Shown one piece after another: positions 6,429 through 12,908 of a DNA stretch of 12,908 nucleotides. Position numbers and translations under genes: made by a program. Each line of letters starts with the position of its first letter. The stretch's first letter is position 1. The DNA is from Actinomycetota bacterium (GTDB lineage: Bacteria > Actinomycetota > Actinomycetes > Nanopelagicales > Nanopelagicaceae). The stretch covers positions 1 through 12,908 of the forward strand of contig RFMK01000124.1 in the NCBI GenBank assembly GCA_009927705.1. The letters are read 5' to 3'. Below the pieces are notes generated by a model, which saw only the letters and a program-made list of their open reading frames with translations, was not told where the DNA came from and ran no database searches.

Positions 6429-7538
6429 TTACTGCGAGTCAGCTTTACCTAAGGTCACAGTGAATGTCCGCAAGCCGCTGCCGGGCATATCTACCGTGAT
6501 CTTGATGGTGTCTCCTGGTGCATATGACCGGATACGAACGATTGCTGTAATCAGGTCGTTTGTTTTCTTGCCATCAATTTCGCGCACGACTGCGCCGGCA
6601 GGAATACCGGCCTTTGCTGCAGCTTCGCCATCAACAACGCGCAAGATTCGTGCGCCAGTTCCAGTAAATGCAGTATCGAAGTTAACGCCGAGGAATGGCC
6701 GCGATGATTTTCCAGTCGCGATGATTTCATCAACTACGCGTTTTGCTTGGTTGATTGGAATGGAGAAGCCAAGTCCGATTGAACCGCTTGCGCCTGAACT
6801 TAGCGTTGCAATCGCTGAGTTGATACCAACAAGTGCGCCAGTTCCATCAACAAGTGGTCCGCCTGAGTTACCTGGATTAATTGCTGCATCGGTTTGAATT
6901 GCATCGATAAATGATTCAACTCCAGTGCTTCCTGCGGTGACGGGACGATTAAGCGCCGAAACGATTCCGCTTGTAACTGTGCCTGATAATCCAAGCGGTG
7001 AACCAAATGCGATTACTGGTTCGCCGATGATTAACGTGTTGGAATTTCCGACCGTAATAGCTTTGAGATTTCCGCGGTTGATTCGCAAGACAGCAAGATC
7101 GTAAGTGGTATCGCGTCCGACAATCGAAGCGTTTTCGAAATCACCGTTGTTGAGTTCAACTCGAATAGTTCCGCCTTGAACAGCGCTAGCGATTACGTGG
7201 TTATTGGTGATGATGAATGAAGCGCCACCGCTGGAACGATAAATAACGCCAGATCCGGTTCCACTGCCTTGAACAGACGAAACCGCGATAGAAACAACAG
7301 AGGGCGAAACGGCAGATGCGATGGTCTCGACATCGGCCCCTTTTCCTGCAATTTCCATCAAGGTACGAGTCTTTGCACAACTTCCATCAGTAGATGCGAA
7401 GAGCGCCTTCGTGCGGTTATCGACGCACACCTTTGTCGGCGGAGTGTTAGGTGATACCGCGACTGCAACGCCTCCAGCGACGACAGCGCCCATTAAGAAA
7501 CCAATCATTACTTTGCTAAAAGTGGAAACTGTTTTCAT
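6429..7538 (-). CDS. HtrA/DegP-type trypsin-like serine protease with a C-terminal PDZ domain, membrane-anchored
   Basis: This 369-residue envelope protease is predicted to degrade or process misfolded extracytoplasmic proteins. An N-terminal hydrophobic segment (about 8-28) acts as a membrane anchor or signal peptide. It is followed by a short segment with two cysteines (C38, C54; KVCVDNRTKALFASTDGSC). The chymotrypsin-fold protease domain (about 72-275) has His 114 in TNNHVI, Asp 147 in YDLAVL and Ser 225 in GNSGGPL, so the triad is complete. One PDZ domain follows (about 281-365; SRPFLGVNF ... GIPAGAVVREIDGK ... PGDTIKITV). The start is ATG at 7538. TAGGTA lies six bases upstream, a near match to the leaderless -10 with the last base wrong. 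A hairpin lies downstream. The gene is divergent from the MFS gene across 76 bp. Confidence 0.92.
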   Translation of the reverse strand: MKTVSTFSKVMIGFLMGAVVAGGVAVAVSPNTPPTKVCVDNRTKALFASTDGSCAKTRTLMEIAGKGADVETIASAVSPSVVSIAVSSVQGSGTGSGVIYRSSGGASFIITNNHVIASAVQGGTIRVELNNGDFENASIVGRDTTYDLAVLRINRGNLKAITVGNSNTLIIGEPVIAFGSPLGLSGTVTSGIVSALNRPVTAGSTGVESFIDAIQTDAAINPGNSGGPLVDGTGALVGINSAIATLSSGASGSIGLGFSIPINQAKRVVDEIIATGKSSRPFLGVNFDTAFTGTGARILRVVDGEAAAKAGIPAGAVVREIDGKKTNDLITAIVRIRSYAPGDTIKITVDMPGSGLRTFTVTLGKADSQ

Positions 7539-7544
7539 GCTCGT

Positions 7545-7550
7545 TACCTA
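7545..7550 (-). promoter_or_regulatory. Possible -10 (TAGGTA) or weak ribosome binding site of the htrA-like gene
   Basis: The minus-strand hexamer TAGGTA sits six bases before the ATG at 7538. It matches TANNN but lacks the final T, so it may be a weak -10. Its AGGT could alternatively serve as a weak Shine-Dalgarno sequence. Confidence 0.25.
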
Positions 7551-7599
7551 ATCACTATTTTCTGAAAAAAACCTTAAAGGAAATTGAACTCACACTGGG

Positions 7600-7605
7600 T
7601 AGACT
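7600..7605 (+). promoter_or_regulatory. Possible -10 (TAGACT) of the MFS gene
   Basis: TAGACT ends nine bases before the ATG at 7615. That would give a leaderless or two-to-three-base leader transcript. No convincing -35 is placed upstream, and no Shine-Dalgarno sequence is seen. Confidence 0.35.
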
Positions 7606-7614
7606 TCGCAACTT

Positions 7615-8772
7615 ATGGATCTCGCCCTTCGCCGCGCACGACTTGCGGTCACCATCACATTTATCATCAATGGCTTCGCGGTTGGAACATTCGTGGCCCG
7701 TATTCCTGACTTCAAAAGAATTCTAGAAGTCTCCAATGGAACTCTTGGAACCTCACTTCTTTTTGTCTCGATTGGTGTGTTTCTCGCCCTGAAACCAGCT
7801 GGAAAAAATTCCGCAAAGTTTGGAAGCCAACCGGTTATCTTCTATGCAACTTTATTTTTGTCACTTGCTTGCGTACTCGTTGGATTACTTCTTTCCCTGC
7901 AATGGTTGTGGTTCTCACTTTTCATCTTTGGTTTTGTGCTTGCTACGCAAGATGTTTCTATGAACGCACATGCGGTAGTTGTCGAACAACAATCTGGTCG
8001 TCGCCTCATGAGCGTCTTCCATGGCATGTTCTCCGTTGGAACTCTTATTGGCGGAATTCTTGGCGGATTACTTTCACAATGGGAGGTGACTCCCATCCAA
8101 CAAGGAATCGCTCTCTCAATTCTCTTTCTCGTCCTTGCTTTTGCTGTCCGGCCACTCTTCTTGCCCGCAACAATCGATCAACACGATTTCTCTAGCGGGC
8201 CACGCGCCAAGCATCCATTCATCTTCTGGGTTCTAGGGCTCTTCGGATTATTTGCCGCTATTAGCGAAGGTGCGGCTGGCGATTGGGGCGGAGTTCTAGC
8301 GCGTGATGCATTTGGAGCAACACCTTTTGTATCCACACTTCCATACATTGTTTTCTGTAGCGCCATGATTATCGGTCGTTTCTCTGGTGACTTCCTCGCA
8401 CATCGTTTTGGCGCATCAGTGGTGATTGCTGCTGGTGGAATAGTGGCCGGCACTGGACTCACTACTGGATTATTTGTGGGCGGTATTCCCGCAATTATGA
8501 TCTCGTGGTTCTTGCTCGGCCTTGGTTTATCGGTCGTGATTCCTTTGATGTTTAGCGCAGCTGGAACTCTAGCTTCTACGAAATATGCTGGAATCATCGC
8601 GCCCTCAGAAGCGGTCGCAAAAGTATCTGGCGTCTCTTACTTTGGTTTTGTTGTTGGTCCGCCACTAATCGGCTTTATCGCTGACCAAATCGAACTTCGT
8701 TGGACACTTTTGTTGATTGCAGCACTTGCTTACTTACTTGTTTTCGCATCGCGTTACGCGAAAGAGGCTTAA
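7615..8772 (+). CDS. Major facilitator superfamily transporter, YbjJ-like
   Basis: This 385-residue inner-membrane protein has about twelve hydrophobic helices split by a central loop (about residues 185-205), as in MFS secondary transporters. Family-specific stretches are FIINGFAVGTFVARIPDFK (16-34), the helix-4/5 region with QDVSMNAHAVVVE (112-124), and RRLMSVFHGMFSVGTLIGG (129-147). The second half begins near 'AISEGAAGDWGGV'. These are the hallmarks of the group containing E. coli YbjJ, whose substrate is not established; sugar or drug export have been suggested for relatives. It is monocistronic, starts at ATG 7615 and ends three bases from the convergent guaB1 stop. Nothing nearby indicates the substrate. 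Confidence 0.87.
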   Translation: MDLALRRARLAVTITFIINGFAVGTFVARIPDFKRILEVSNGTLGTSLLFVSIGVFLALKPAGKNSAKFGSQPVIFYATLFLSLACVLVGLLLSLQWLWFSLFIFGFVLATQDVSMNAHAVVVEQQSGRRLMSVFHGMFSVGTLIGGILGGLLSQWEVTPIQQGIALSILFLVLAFAVRPLFLPATIDQHDFSSGPRAKHPFIFWVLGLFGLFAAISEGAAGDWGGVLARDAFGATPFVSTLPYIVFCSAMIIGRFSGDFLAHRFGASVVIAAGGIVAGTGLTTGLFVGGIPAIMISWFLLGLGLSVVIPLMFSAAGTLASTKYAGIIAPSEAVAKVSGVSYFGFVVGPPLIGFIADQIELRWTLLLIAALAYLLVFASRYAKEA

Positions 8773-8775
8773 GTT

Positions 8776-10212
8776 TTACTTACCCCACGAAGTATGTAGC
8801 GGACGCCCTTCGGCATAACCGGCAGCAGATTGGATTCCAACTACTGCTTTTTCCGCGAATTCATCAAGGCTTTTAGCGCCAGCATATGTACATGATGAAC
8901 GAACTCCCGCAATGATGTCATCAATCAAATCTTCGACGCCAGGATGCGCTGGATCGAGATACATCCGCGAAGTCGAAATGCCTTCTTCATAGATGGCTTT
9001 TCGTGCTCTGTCGAAAGCATCATCGTTTGATGTGCGAGCTGCAACCGCGCGAGCAGAAGCCATTCCAAAAGATTCCTTATAGAGCTTGCCCGAAGAATCA
9101 ACTCTTAAATCACTCGGAGATTCATAGGTTCCCGCAAACCATGAGCCAATCATTACTGATGATGCTCCGGCAGCAAGTGCGAGAGCGACATCGCGCGGGT
9201 GACGAACTCCGCCATCAGCCCAGATATGTTTTCCTAGCTTCTTTGCTTCTGCAGCGCATTCCATGACAGCCGAGAATTGGGGTCGGCCAACTCCCGTTTG
9301 CATGCGCGTTGTGCACATCGCGCCCGGACCAACACCAACTTTGATGATGTCCGCACCGGCAGCAACAAGATCACGAACACCTTCTGCAGTAACAACATTT
9401 CCAGCAACGATGGGAATCTTTGGGTCAAGAGCGCGAATAAGCTTAAGCGCTTCGATCATCTTCTCTTGATGTCCATGAGCAGTATCAACAACAAGAACAT
9501 CAACTCCAGCATTGATCAATCCTTCAGCTTTTGCCTTTACATCGCCATTGACACCAACAGCCGCTGCGATACGTAGGCGATTATTTGCATCAAGTGCAGG
9601 TTGATAAAGCGTGGCACGTAGCGCACCAGTTTTAGTGATGATTCCAACCAGATCTCCAGCCGCGTTGACAACGGGCGCGAGTCGACGATTCTTCTCCTGC
9701 AAGAGATCGAAAGCTTGGCGGGCATCAACTGAATTCGGAATAACCATCAAATCTTTCGACATAATCGTGTGAACTTGAGTAAAACGATCTACGCCTTCCC
9801 AATCCTCTTCCATCACGATTCCGACTGGTTTGTTCTTCTCCACCACAACAATCGCGCCATGAGCGCGTTTATGAATAAGTGATGCTGCATCAGCGACAGT
9901 CTCATGTCCTTCTAAAGTAATTGGTGTATCAAAGAGAATATGGCGTGATTTCATCCAAGAAATAACTTCGGAAACAACAGGAAGCGGAATATCTTGAGGA
10001 ATTACAGTGAGCCCACCACGGCGCGCAACTGTTTCTGCCATTCGTCTTCCGGATATCGCAGTCATATTCGCTACGACTAATGGGATTGTTGCGCCGGTCT
10101 TATCTGAGGTGCGTAAATCGACATCCATCCGGCTCGTTACATTCGAGCGCGACGGAATCATAAAAACATCGTCGTATGTGAGATCGTGATTTGGTTCGTG
10201 TAGTAACCGCAC
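8776..10212 (-). CDS. guaB1: GuaB1-family IMP dehydrogenase-related protein, probable GMP reductase with CBS domains
   Basis: This 478-residue TIM-barrel purine enzyme has a CBS pair inserted at about 95-203 (DTPITLEGHETVADAASLI and MSKDLMVIPNSVDARQAF). Visible barrel motifs are LTYDDVFMIPSRS (11-23), VVDTAHGHQ (241-249), GPGAMCTTRMQTGVGR with catalytic Cys 300 and Thr 302, ADGGVRHPRD (332-341) and SVMIGSWFAG (352-361). The C terminus (SRMYLDPAHPGVEDL, SSCTYAGAKSLDEF) is typical of the actinobacterial GuaB1 branch rather than canonical GuaB (IMPDH). The mycobacterial GuaB1 has been reported to act as a GMP reductase (GMP to IMP, NADPH) regulated through its CBS domains, so this is the likely activity; the sequence alone does not settle it. 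The start is GTG at 10212, with a leaderless-type -10. It is divergent from the ABC operon across 42 bp. Confidence 0.9.
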   Translation of the reverse strand: MRLLHEPNHDLTYDDVFMIPSRSNVTSRMDVDLRTSDKTGATIPLVVANMTAISGRRMAETVARRGGLTVIPQDIPLPVVSEVISWMKSRHILFDTPITLEGHETVADAASLIHKRAHGAIVVVEKNKPVGIVMEEDWEGVDRFTQVHTIMSKDLMVIPNSVDARQAFDLLQEKNRRLAPVVNAAGDLVGIITKTGALRATLYQPALDANNRLRIAAAVGVNGDVKAKAEGLINAGVDVLVVDTAHGHQEKMIEALKLIRALDPKIPIVAGNVVTAEGVRDLVAAGADIIKVGVGPGAMCTTRMQTGVGRPQFSAVMECAAEAKKLGKHIWADGGVRHPRDVALALAAGASSVMIGSWFAGTYESPSDLRVDSSGKLYKESFGMASARAVAARTSNDDAFDRARKAIYEEGISTSRMYLDPAHPGVEDLIDDIIAGVRSSCTYAGAKSLDEFAEKAVVGIQSAAGYAEGRPLHTSWGK

Positions 10213-10218
10213 GTGATC

Positions 10219-10226
10219 AAACTATA
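10219..10226 (-). promoter_or_regulatory. -10 region of guaB1 (overlapping TATAGT and TAGTTT)
   Basis: On the minus strand TATAGTTT contains two overlapping TANNNT hexamers. TAGTTT is exactly six bases before the GTG at 10212; TATAGT is eight bases before it and closer to the consensus. Either predicts a leaderless or nearly leaderless mRNA. Confidence 0.55.
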
Positions 10227-10242
10227 GACCCCTGTGAGCCGA

Positions 10243-10248
10243 TAGGAT
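10243..10248 (+). promoter_or_regulatory. -10 element (TAGGAT) of the ABC exporter operon
   Basis: TAGGAT is followed by AAATCA and the ATG at 10255, giving the same six-base spacing. A second A/T-rich hexamer, TATAGA, lies at 10223-10228 on this strand and could provide an alternative start with a short leader. Confidence 0.6.
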
Positions 10249-10254
10249 AAATCA

Positions 10255-11181
10255 ATGCCTGAATCGCTCATCATCGCGCGTGGATTGACCAAGAAGTTCG
10301 GAGATTTCACCGCAGTCGATGCCATTGATTTCGACGTTGCCAAGGGTGAATCCTTTGGACTCCTCGGCCCTAACGGCGCTGGTAAATCGACGACGATGCG
10401 GATCATTGCCGCAACTTCCCAACGAACATCCGGAACTATCACTGTCTTGGATCGCGATCCGGAAGAGCATGGCCCACAAATCCGCGCCCACCTTGGAGTT
10501 GTCCCCCAACAAGATAATTTAGATGGTGAATTAACAGTCACCGAGAACCTTTTTATTTATGGACGTTATTTTGGTTTGAGTAAGAAGTTCATCCGCGCAA
10601 AGGTTGAAGAGTTATTGGAGTTTGCCCAACTTGAAGAGAAGCGTGATGCAAAAGTCGATGCGTTAAGCGGTGGAATGAAGCGCCGTCTAACAATTGCGCG
10701 TGCACTTATTAGCGAACCAGATATTTTGATGCTCGATGAGCCCACCACCGGGCTTGATCCCCAAGCGCGACATATCTTGTGGGATCGCTTATTCCGCTTG
10801 AAAGAAGTAGGTGTGACGCTGGTACTAACCACTCACTTTATGGATGAAGCTGAACAGCTCTGCGATCGATTAGTAGTGATGGATAAGGGAAAGATTATGG
10901 CTGAAGGCGCCCCTTCAGAATTGATCAAGACTTACTCCACGAAAGAAGTCTTGGAAGTTCGTTTTGGTTCTGAGCGCAATAAAGAAGTCGCTCCAACGCT
11001 ACGTGAAATGTGCCCGCGAATTGAAGAGCTTCCTGATCGCATCTTGATGTATGTCGACGATGGCGAGGCTCTCTTAGAAGAGATTGTGGCAAAGAAACTT
11101 CATCCCACAACTTCGCTGGTGCGACGCTCTTCGCTTGAAGATGTCTTCTTACGCCTCACTGGTCGCTCGCTGATCGAGTAA
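10255..11181 (+). CDS. ABC transporter ATP-binding protein, NodI/DrrA-like
   Basis: This 308-residue cytoplasmic ATPase powers the two permeases encoded just downstream. Motifs in order are Walker A GPNGAGKST (38-46), Q-loop VVPQQDN (82-88), signature LSGGMKRRLTIARAL (137-151), Walker B ILMLDEP (157-163), D-loop GLDPQAR (166-172) and switch His 194 in LTTHFMDEAE. The 'LSGGMKRRLTIARALI.EPDILMLDEPTTGLDPQARH' stretch is typical of the NodI/DrrA exporter branch (ABC-2 type, lipo-oligosaccharide or drug efflux). A C-terminal extension of about 75 residues after the NBD ends in SLEDVFLRLTGRSL, as in DrrA-like proteins. It leads a three-gene operon. The substrate is unknown. Confidence 0.92.
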   Translation: MPESLIIARGLTKKFGDFTAVDAIDFDVAKGESFGLLGPNGAGKSTTMRIIAATSQRTSGTITVLDRDPEEHGPQIRAHLGVVPQQDNLDGELTVTENLFIYGRYFGLSKKFIRAKVEELLEFAQLEEKRDAKVDALSGGMKRRLTIARALISEPDILMLDEPTTGLDPQARHILWDRLFRLKEVGVTLVLTTHFMDEAEQLCDRLVVMDKGKIMAEGAPSELIKTYSTKEVLEVRFGSERNKEVAPTLREMCPRIEELPDRILMYVDDGEALLEEIVAKKLHPTTSLVRRSSLEDVFLRLTGRSLIE

Positions 11182-11186
11182 ATCTC

Positions 11187-11999
11187 ATGAACTCTGGAAT
11201 AAACGTCGCGCGAATTCGCAGCATCGGTGCCGCGTACATCGCCGAAGCTCGCATTAATCAGATGAGTAAGTGGAAAGGCATTATCGCTATCGTGGCGATA
11301 GGTAATCCGCTCTTCTATCTCATTGCAATTGGAATCGGAGTCGGTGTCCTCGTTAATCAAAACTCGGGCACTGCGGGCACCGGAGGCGTCGAATACATAA
11401 CTTTTATCGCTCCCGCTCTGCTTGCAAGTGCAGCACTTACGGGCGCGATGGACGAAACCATGTTTCCTGTTATGGAAGGTTTCAAATGGCGCAAACTCTT
11501 CTTCGCCATGAATGCCACACCCATTACTGGCGGACAGATCGCGATCGGGGTTTTCCTTGCTGCGATGCTCCGCGTTGCTTTCACCGTTATTTGTTATTGG
11601 ATCTTGCTGATTGCATTTGGCGTAGTCACAGTTGCTGAATCATGGGATGTAGTGCCAATAACCATGTTTGCTGCAGGCGGTTTCGGGGCCACAATCATGG
11701 CGCTTACTGCGAGAGTTAAGAATGAGGATTACTTCATGACCATCCTCGGTCGGCTCATAATCATGCCGATGTTTCTTTTTTCTGGAACCTTCTTTCCCCT
11801 CACAAATATGCCAATTTATCTCCAACCCATCGGTTGGATTTCACCGTTGTGGCATGCAACCGAACTAGGTCGTCATTTCTCTTATGGCTATCCCATCTCG
11901 CCGTTGATGTTGCTCATTCATTTCGGCTATCTCACCATCATGTTGTCACTTGGGCTTACTTTCGCCCAGAAAATCTTTAGCGAAAGATTGGCACGATGA
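11187..11999 (+). CDS. ABC-2 type transporter permease, NodJ-like (first of two)
   Basis: This 270-residue membrane protein has about six helices after a roughly 30-residue amphipathic N terminus. Family signposts are YITFIAPALLASAALTGAMD (residues about 69-88), the FxLFSGTFFPLTNMP segment before the fifth helix, and 'WISPLWHATELGR', the ABC-2 'P.WH..E..R' motif. It starts five bases after the ATPase stop and has no own promoter or clear Shine-Dalgarno sequence, so translation is probably coupled. Its stop overlaps the next permease ATG (ATGA). It is a diverged paralogue of that downstream protein, so the two most likely form a heterodimeric channel served by one ATPase dimer. Confidence 0.9.
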   Translation: MNSGINVARIRSIGAAYIAEARINQMSKWKGIIAIVAIGNPLFYLIAIGIGVGVLVNQNSGTAGTGGVEYITFIAPALLASAALTGAMDETMFPVMEGFKWRKLFFAMNATPITGGQIAIGVFLAAMLRVAFTVICYWILLIAFGVVTVAESWDVVPITMFAAGGFGATIMALTARVKNEDYFMTILGRLIIMPMFLFSGTFFPLTNMPIYLQPIGWISPLWHATELGRHFSYGYPISPLMLLIHFGYLTIMLSLGLTFAQKIFSERLAR

Positions 12000-12817
12000 G
12001 TAACGCCGTCCAGATCGCTGACGCACGCGCCAACCGATTCGGTCACCAGCTCTATGCCGGTCGCGCACGAGCAATCATCGAACGTTCATTGATCGCACTT
12101 CGATCCTCAACCTGGGTCCCCATCGCGACTGGATTCATCGAACCAGTTCTCTATCTCTTGGCTTTTGGTTACGGCATGGGCGAACTCATTGGGAATGTGA
12201 CATTCGGAAACCGCACTATCGATTACACCGTCTTCATCGCCCCCGGCCTACTCGCCACAAGCGCTATGAATGGCGCGATTTATGACTCCACCTGGAACGT
12301 CTTCTTCAAACTCAATGAGAGCAAGCTCTATCAAGGCATGCTCGCAACGCCACTTGGGCCACTCGATGTAGCTCTTGGCGAAATCACTTGGGCGCTGATG
12401 CGCGGACTTTCTTACGCAATCGCTTTCATGGCAATTACTGCTCCGCTCGGACTAGTTCCCGGAGTATCTGCGATTCTTGCAATTCCTGCCGCAGTCTTCA
12501 TTGCATTTGGCTTTGCTTCATTCGGCATGGCTATAACTTCGTATTTCAAGACTTACCAGCAAATGGGAATGATCAATATTGTTTTGTTGCCAATGTTTTT
12601 GTTCTCTGGCTCGCTTTATCCGATTTCTGTTTATCCAGATTGGTTGGAGTTCACCATTCGTTTGCTGCCATCGTGGCACGGAATCGAATTAGTTCGAGAT
12701 ATCTGGTTCAATAATCTTGATACTGGGACTTTGATACACATTAGTTATTTTGCTGTGATGATTGTGTGTGGTCTTTATTTCACAACTCGCAGGTTGCGTA
12801 ATTTATTTATGCGCTAG
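11996..12817 (+). CDS. ABC-2 type transporter permease, NodJ-like (second of two)
   Basis: This 273-residue membrane protein shares the layout of the preceding permease: a cytoplasmic N terminus, then VPIATGFIEPVLYLLAFGY (first helix), YTVFIAPGLLATSAMNGAI, a helix pair around residues 120-180, LLPMFLFSGSLYPISVYP, and the 'LLPSWHGIELVRDIW' motif of NodJ/ABC-2 permeases before the last helix. It ends in the basic tail RRLRNLFMR. It begins inside the previous stop codon (ATGA overlap). With the ATPase and the first permease it makes a complete exporter. It is the last gene of the operon; its TAG lies inside an inverted repeat (12807-12840). Confidence 0.9.
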   Translation: MSNAVQIADARANRFGHQLYAGRARAIIERSLIALRSSTWVPIATGFIEPVLYLLAFGYGMGELIGNVTFGNRTIDYTVFIAPGLLATSAMNGAIYDSTWNVFFKLNESKLYQGMLATPLGPLDVALGEITWALMRGLSYAIAFMAITAPLGLVPGVSAILAIPAAVFIAFGFASFGMAITSYFKTYQQMGMINIVLLPMFLFSGSLYPISVYPDWLEFTIRLLPSWHGIELVRDIWFNNLDTGTLIHISYFAVMIVCGLYFTTRRLRNLFMR

Positions 12818-12908
12818 TTTTACGCGTAAGCCACGCATAAGAACCATCTCTTGACTGTCCTGAATACCTAGGAGTAAACTCCCATTAGCTAGTTTGCACG
12901 TTAATGAA
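12803..12908 (-). CDS. Possible 3' end of a convergent minus-strand gene (partial, weak)
   Basis: A minus-strand frame is open from the right edge to TAA (12803-12805), giving 34 residues that end in MRGLRVKLAHK. It would overlap the permease by 15 nt, like the other convergent pairs here. I do not recognise the protein. Leucines are mostly CTA/TTA, unlike the neighbouring genes, and an open frame this short is not statistically notable, so the stretch may equally be non-coding (see the promoter-like signals at 12851-12880). Confidence 0.25.
   Translation of the reverse strand, partial: SLTCKLANGSLLLGIQDSQEMVLMRGLRVKLAHK
12807..12840. terminator. Inverted repeat at the end of the ABC operon
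   Basis: TTATGCG (12807-12813) pairs with CGCATAA (12834-12840) around a 20-base interior. That interior itself holds the perfect palindrome TTACGCGTAA (12820-12829). It spans the stop codon of the last permease. There is no T-run after it, so it is only a candidate terminator or mRNA-end structure; it could also be an operator-like site. Confidence 0.35.
12851..12880 (+). promoter_or_regulatory. Promoter-like TTGACT...TAAACT with palindrome over the -10
   Basis: TTGACT (12851-12856) and TAAACT (12875-12880) are 18 bases apart, a plausible sigma-70-type promoter. A palindrome, GGAGT-AA-ACTCC (12871-12882), overlaps the -10 and could be an operator. An ATG lies at 12904, but too little follows to show a gene. 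Confidence 0.25.

Noticed and set aside
7564..7582. Minus-strand CCTTTAAGG followed by seven T, resembling an intrinsic terminator.
   Set aside because: The arms are four bases with a one-base loop, which cannot form a stable hairpin, and the site lies upstream of the protease gene rather than after a gene.
8178..8597. A 139-codon minus-strand open frame inside the MFS gene.
   Set aside because: It is antisense to transmembrane helices of the transporter, has low-complexity Pro/Thr/Ala content and no start signals.
10158..10541. A 127-codon minus-strand open frame antisense to the ABC ATPase gene and overlapping the guaB1 start.
   Set aside because: It lies opposite the Walker A region of a clear ATPase, is Ser/Pro/Arg-rich without domain signs, and would cover two well-supported promoters.
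1..12908. Search for CRISPR repeats, insertion-sequence ends, tRNA/rRNA genes, riboswitch-like leaders and toxin-antitoxin pairs.
   Set aside because: No repeated spacer array, transposase, terminal repeats or tRNA cloverleaf was seen by eye. Intergenic gaps are at most about 90 bp, leaving no room for a riboswitch.

Overview
The window reads as ordinary, densely packed chromosome from a streamlined actinomycete. GC is a little under half by eye, genes switch strand often, and most intergenic gaps run from overlap to about 90 bp. Several proteins are recognisably of actinobacterial type: a CBS-containing GuaB1-type IMPDH/GMP reductase relative, a class II histone-deacetylase-like hydrolase, a TrmH-family methyltransferase with the long 'VGVGPHPKPWP' N-terminal region, an S13 carboxypeptidase and an HtrA-like protease. 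Together with the modest GC and compactness this suggests a planktonic low-GC actinobacterium (Nanopelagicales/acI-like). That placement is inference, since no rRNA gene is present. I see no mobile element, CRISPR array, tRNA, rRNA, phage gene or recognisable defence system.

Layout. 1-91: 3' tail of a plus-strand frame (uncertain), abutting ctaB (92-928, minus; haem O synthase). 958-2046: exported beta-propeller of YncE type, plus. 2024-3124: S13 D-Ala-D-Ala carboxypeptidase, minus, with its start revised to GTG at 3124. 3174-4268 and 4265-4906: plus-strand pair, HDAC-like hydrolase and TrmH-like RNA methyltransferase, joined by an ATGA overlap. 4895-5398 and 5402-6340: minus-strand pair, low-molecular-weight phosphotyrosine phosphatase and TPR protein, read in the order TPR then phosphatase. 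6375-6404: hairpin. 6429-7538: membrane-anchored HtrA-type protease with one PDZ domain, minus. 7615-8772: YbjJ-like MFS transporter, plus. 8776-10212: guaB1, minus. 10255-12817: three-gene NodI/NodJ (DrrA/B)-like ABC exporter operon, plus. 12818-12908: short edge region, either the tail of a convergent gene or a promoter region.

The strongest system-level signal is transcriptional. Five of the eight genes heading a transcription unit carry a TANNNT -10 hexamer exactly 6 nt before the start codon, a sixth has it at 7 nt, and none of the operon-internal genes has it. This is the geometry of leaderless transcripts. The one gene with a clear Shine-Dalgarno sequence (the TPR gene, AAAGGAG before a TTG start) lacks the motif. 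Convergent gene pairs overlap or nearly touch and have no evident terminators between them.

Functionally the genes are a mix rather than one pathway: terminal-oxidase haem synthesis, envelope maintenance (carboxypeptidase, HtrA protease, exported propeller), purine interconversion, RNA modification, phosphatase signalling and export. I did not find a convincing new biological system. The most useful leads are the leaderless-promoter pattern, the two-cysteine segment in the HtrA protein, the altered CtaB metal-binding motif and the HDAC/TrmH coupling.
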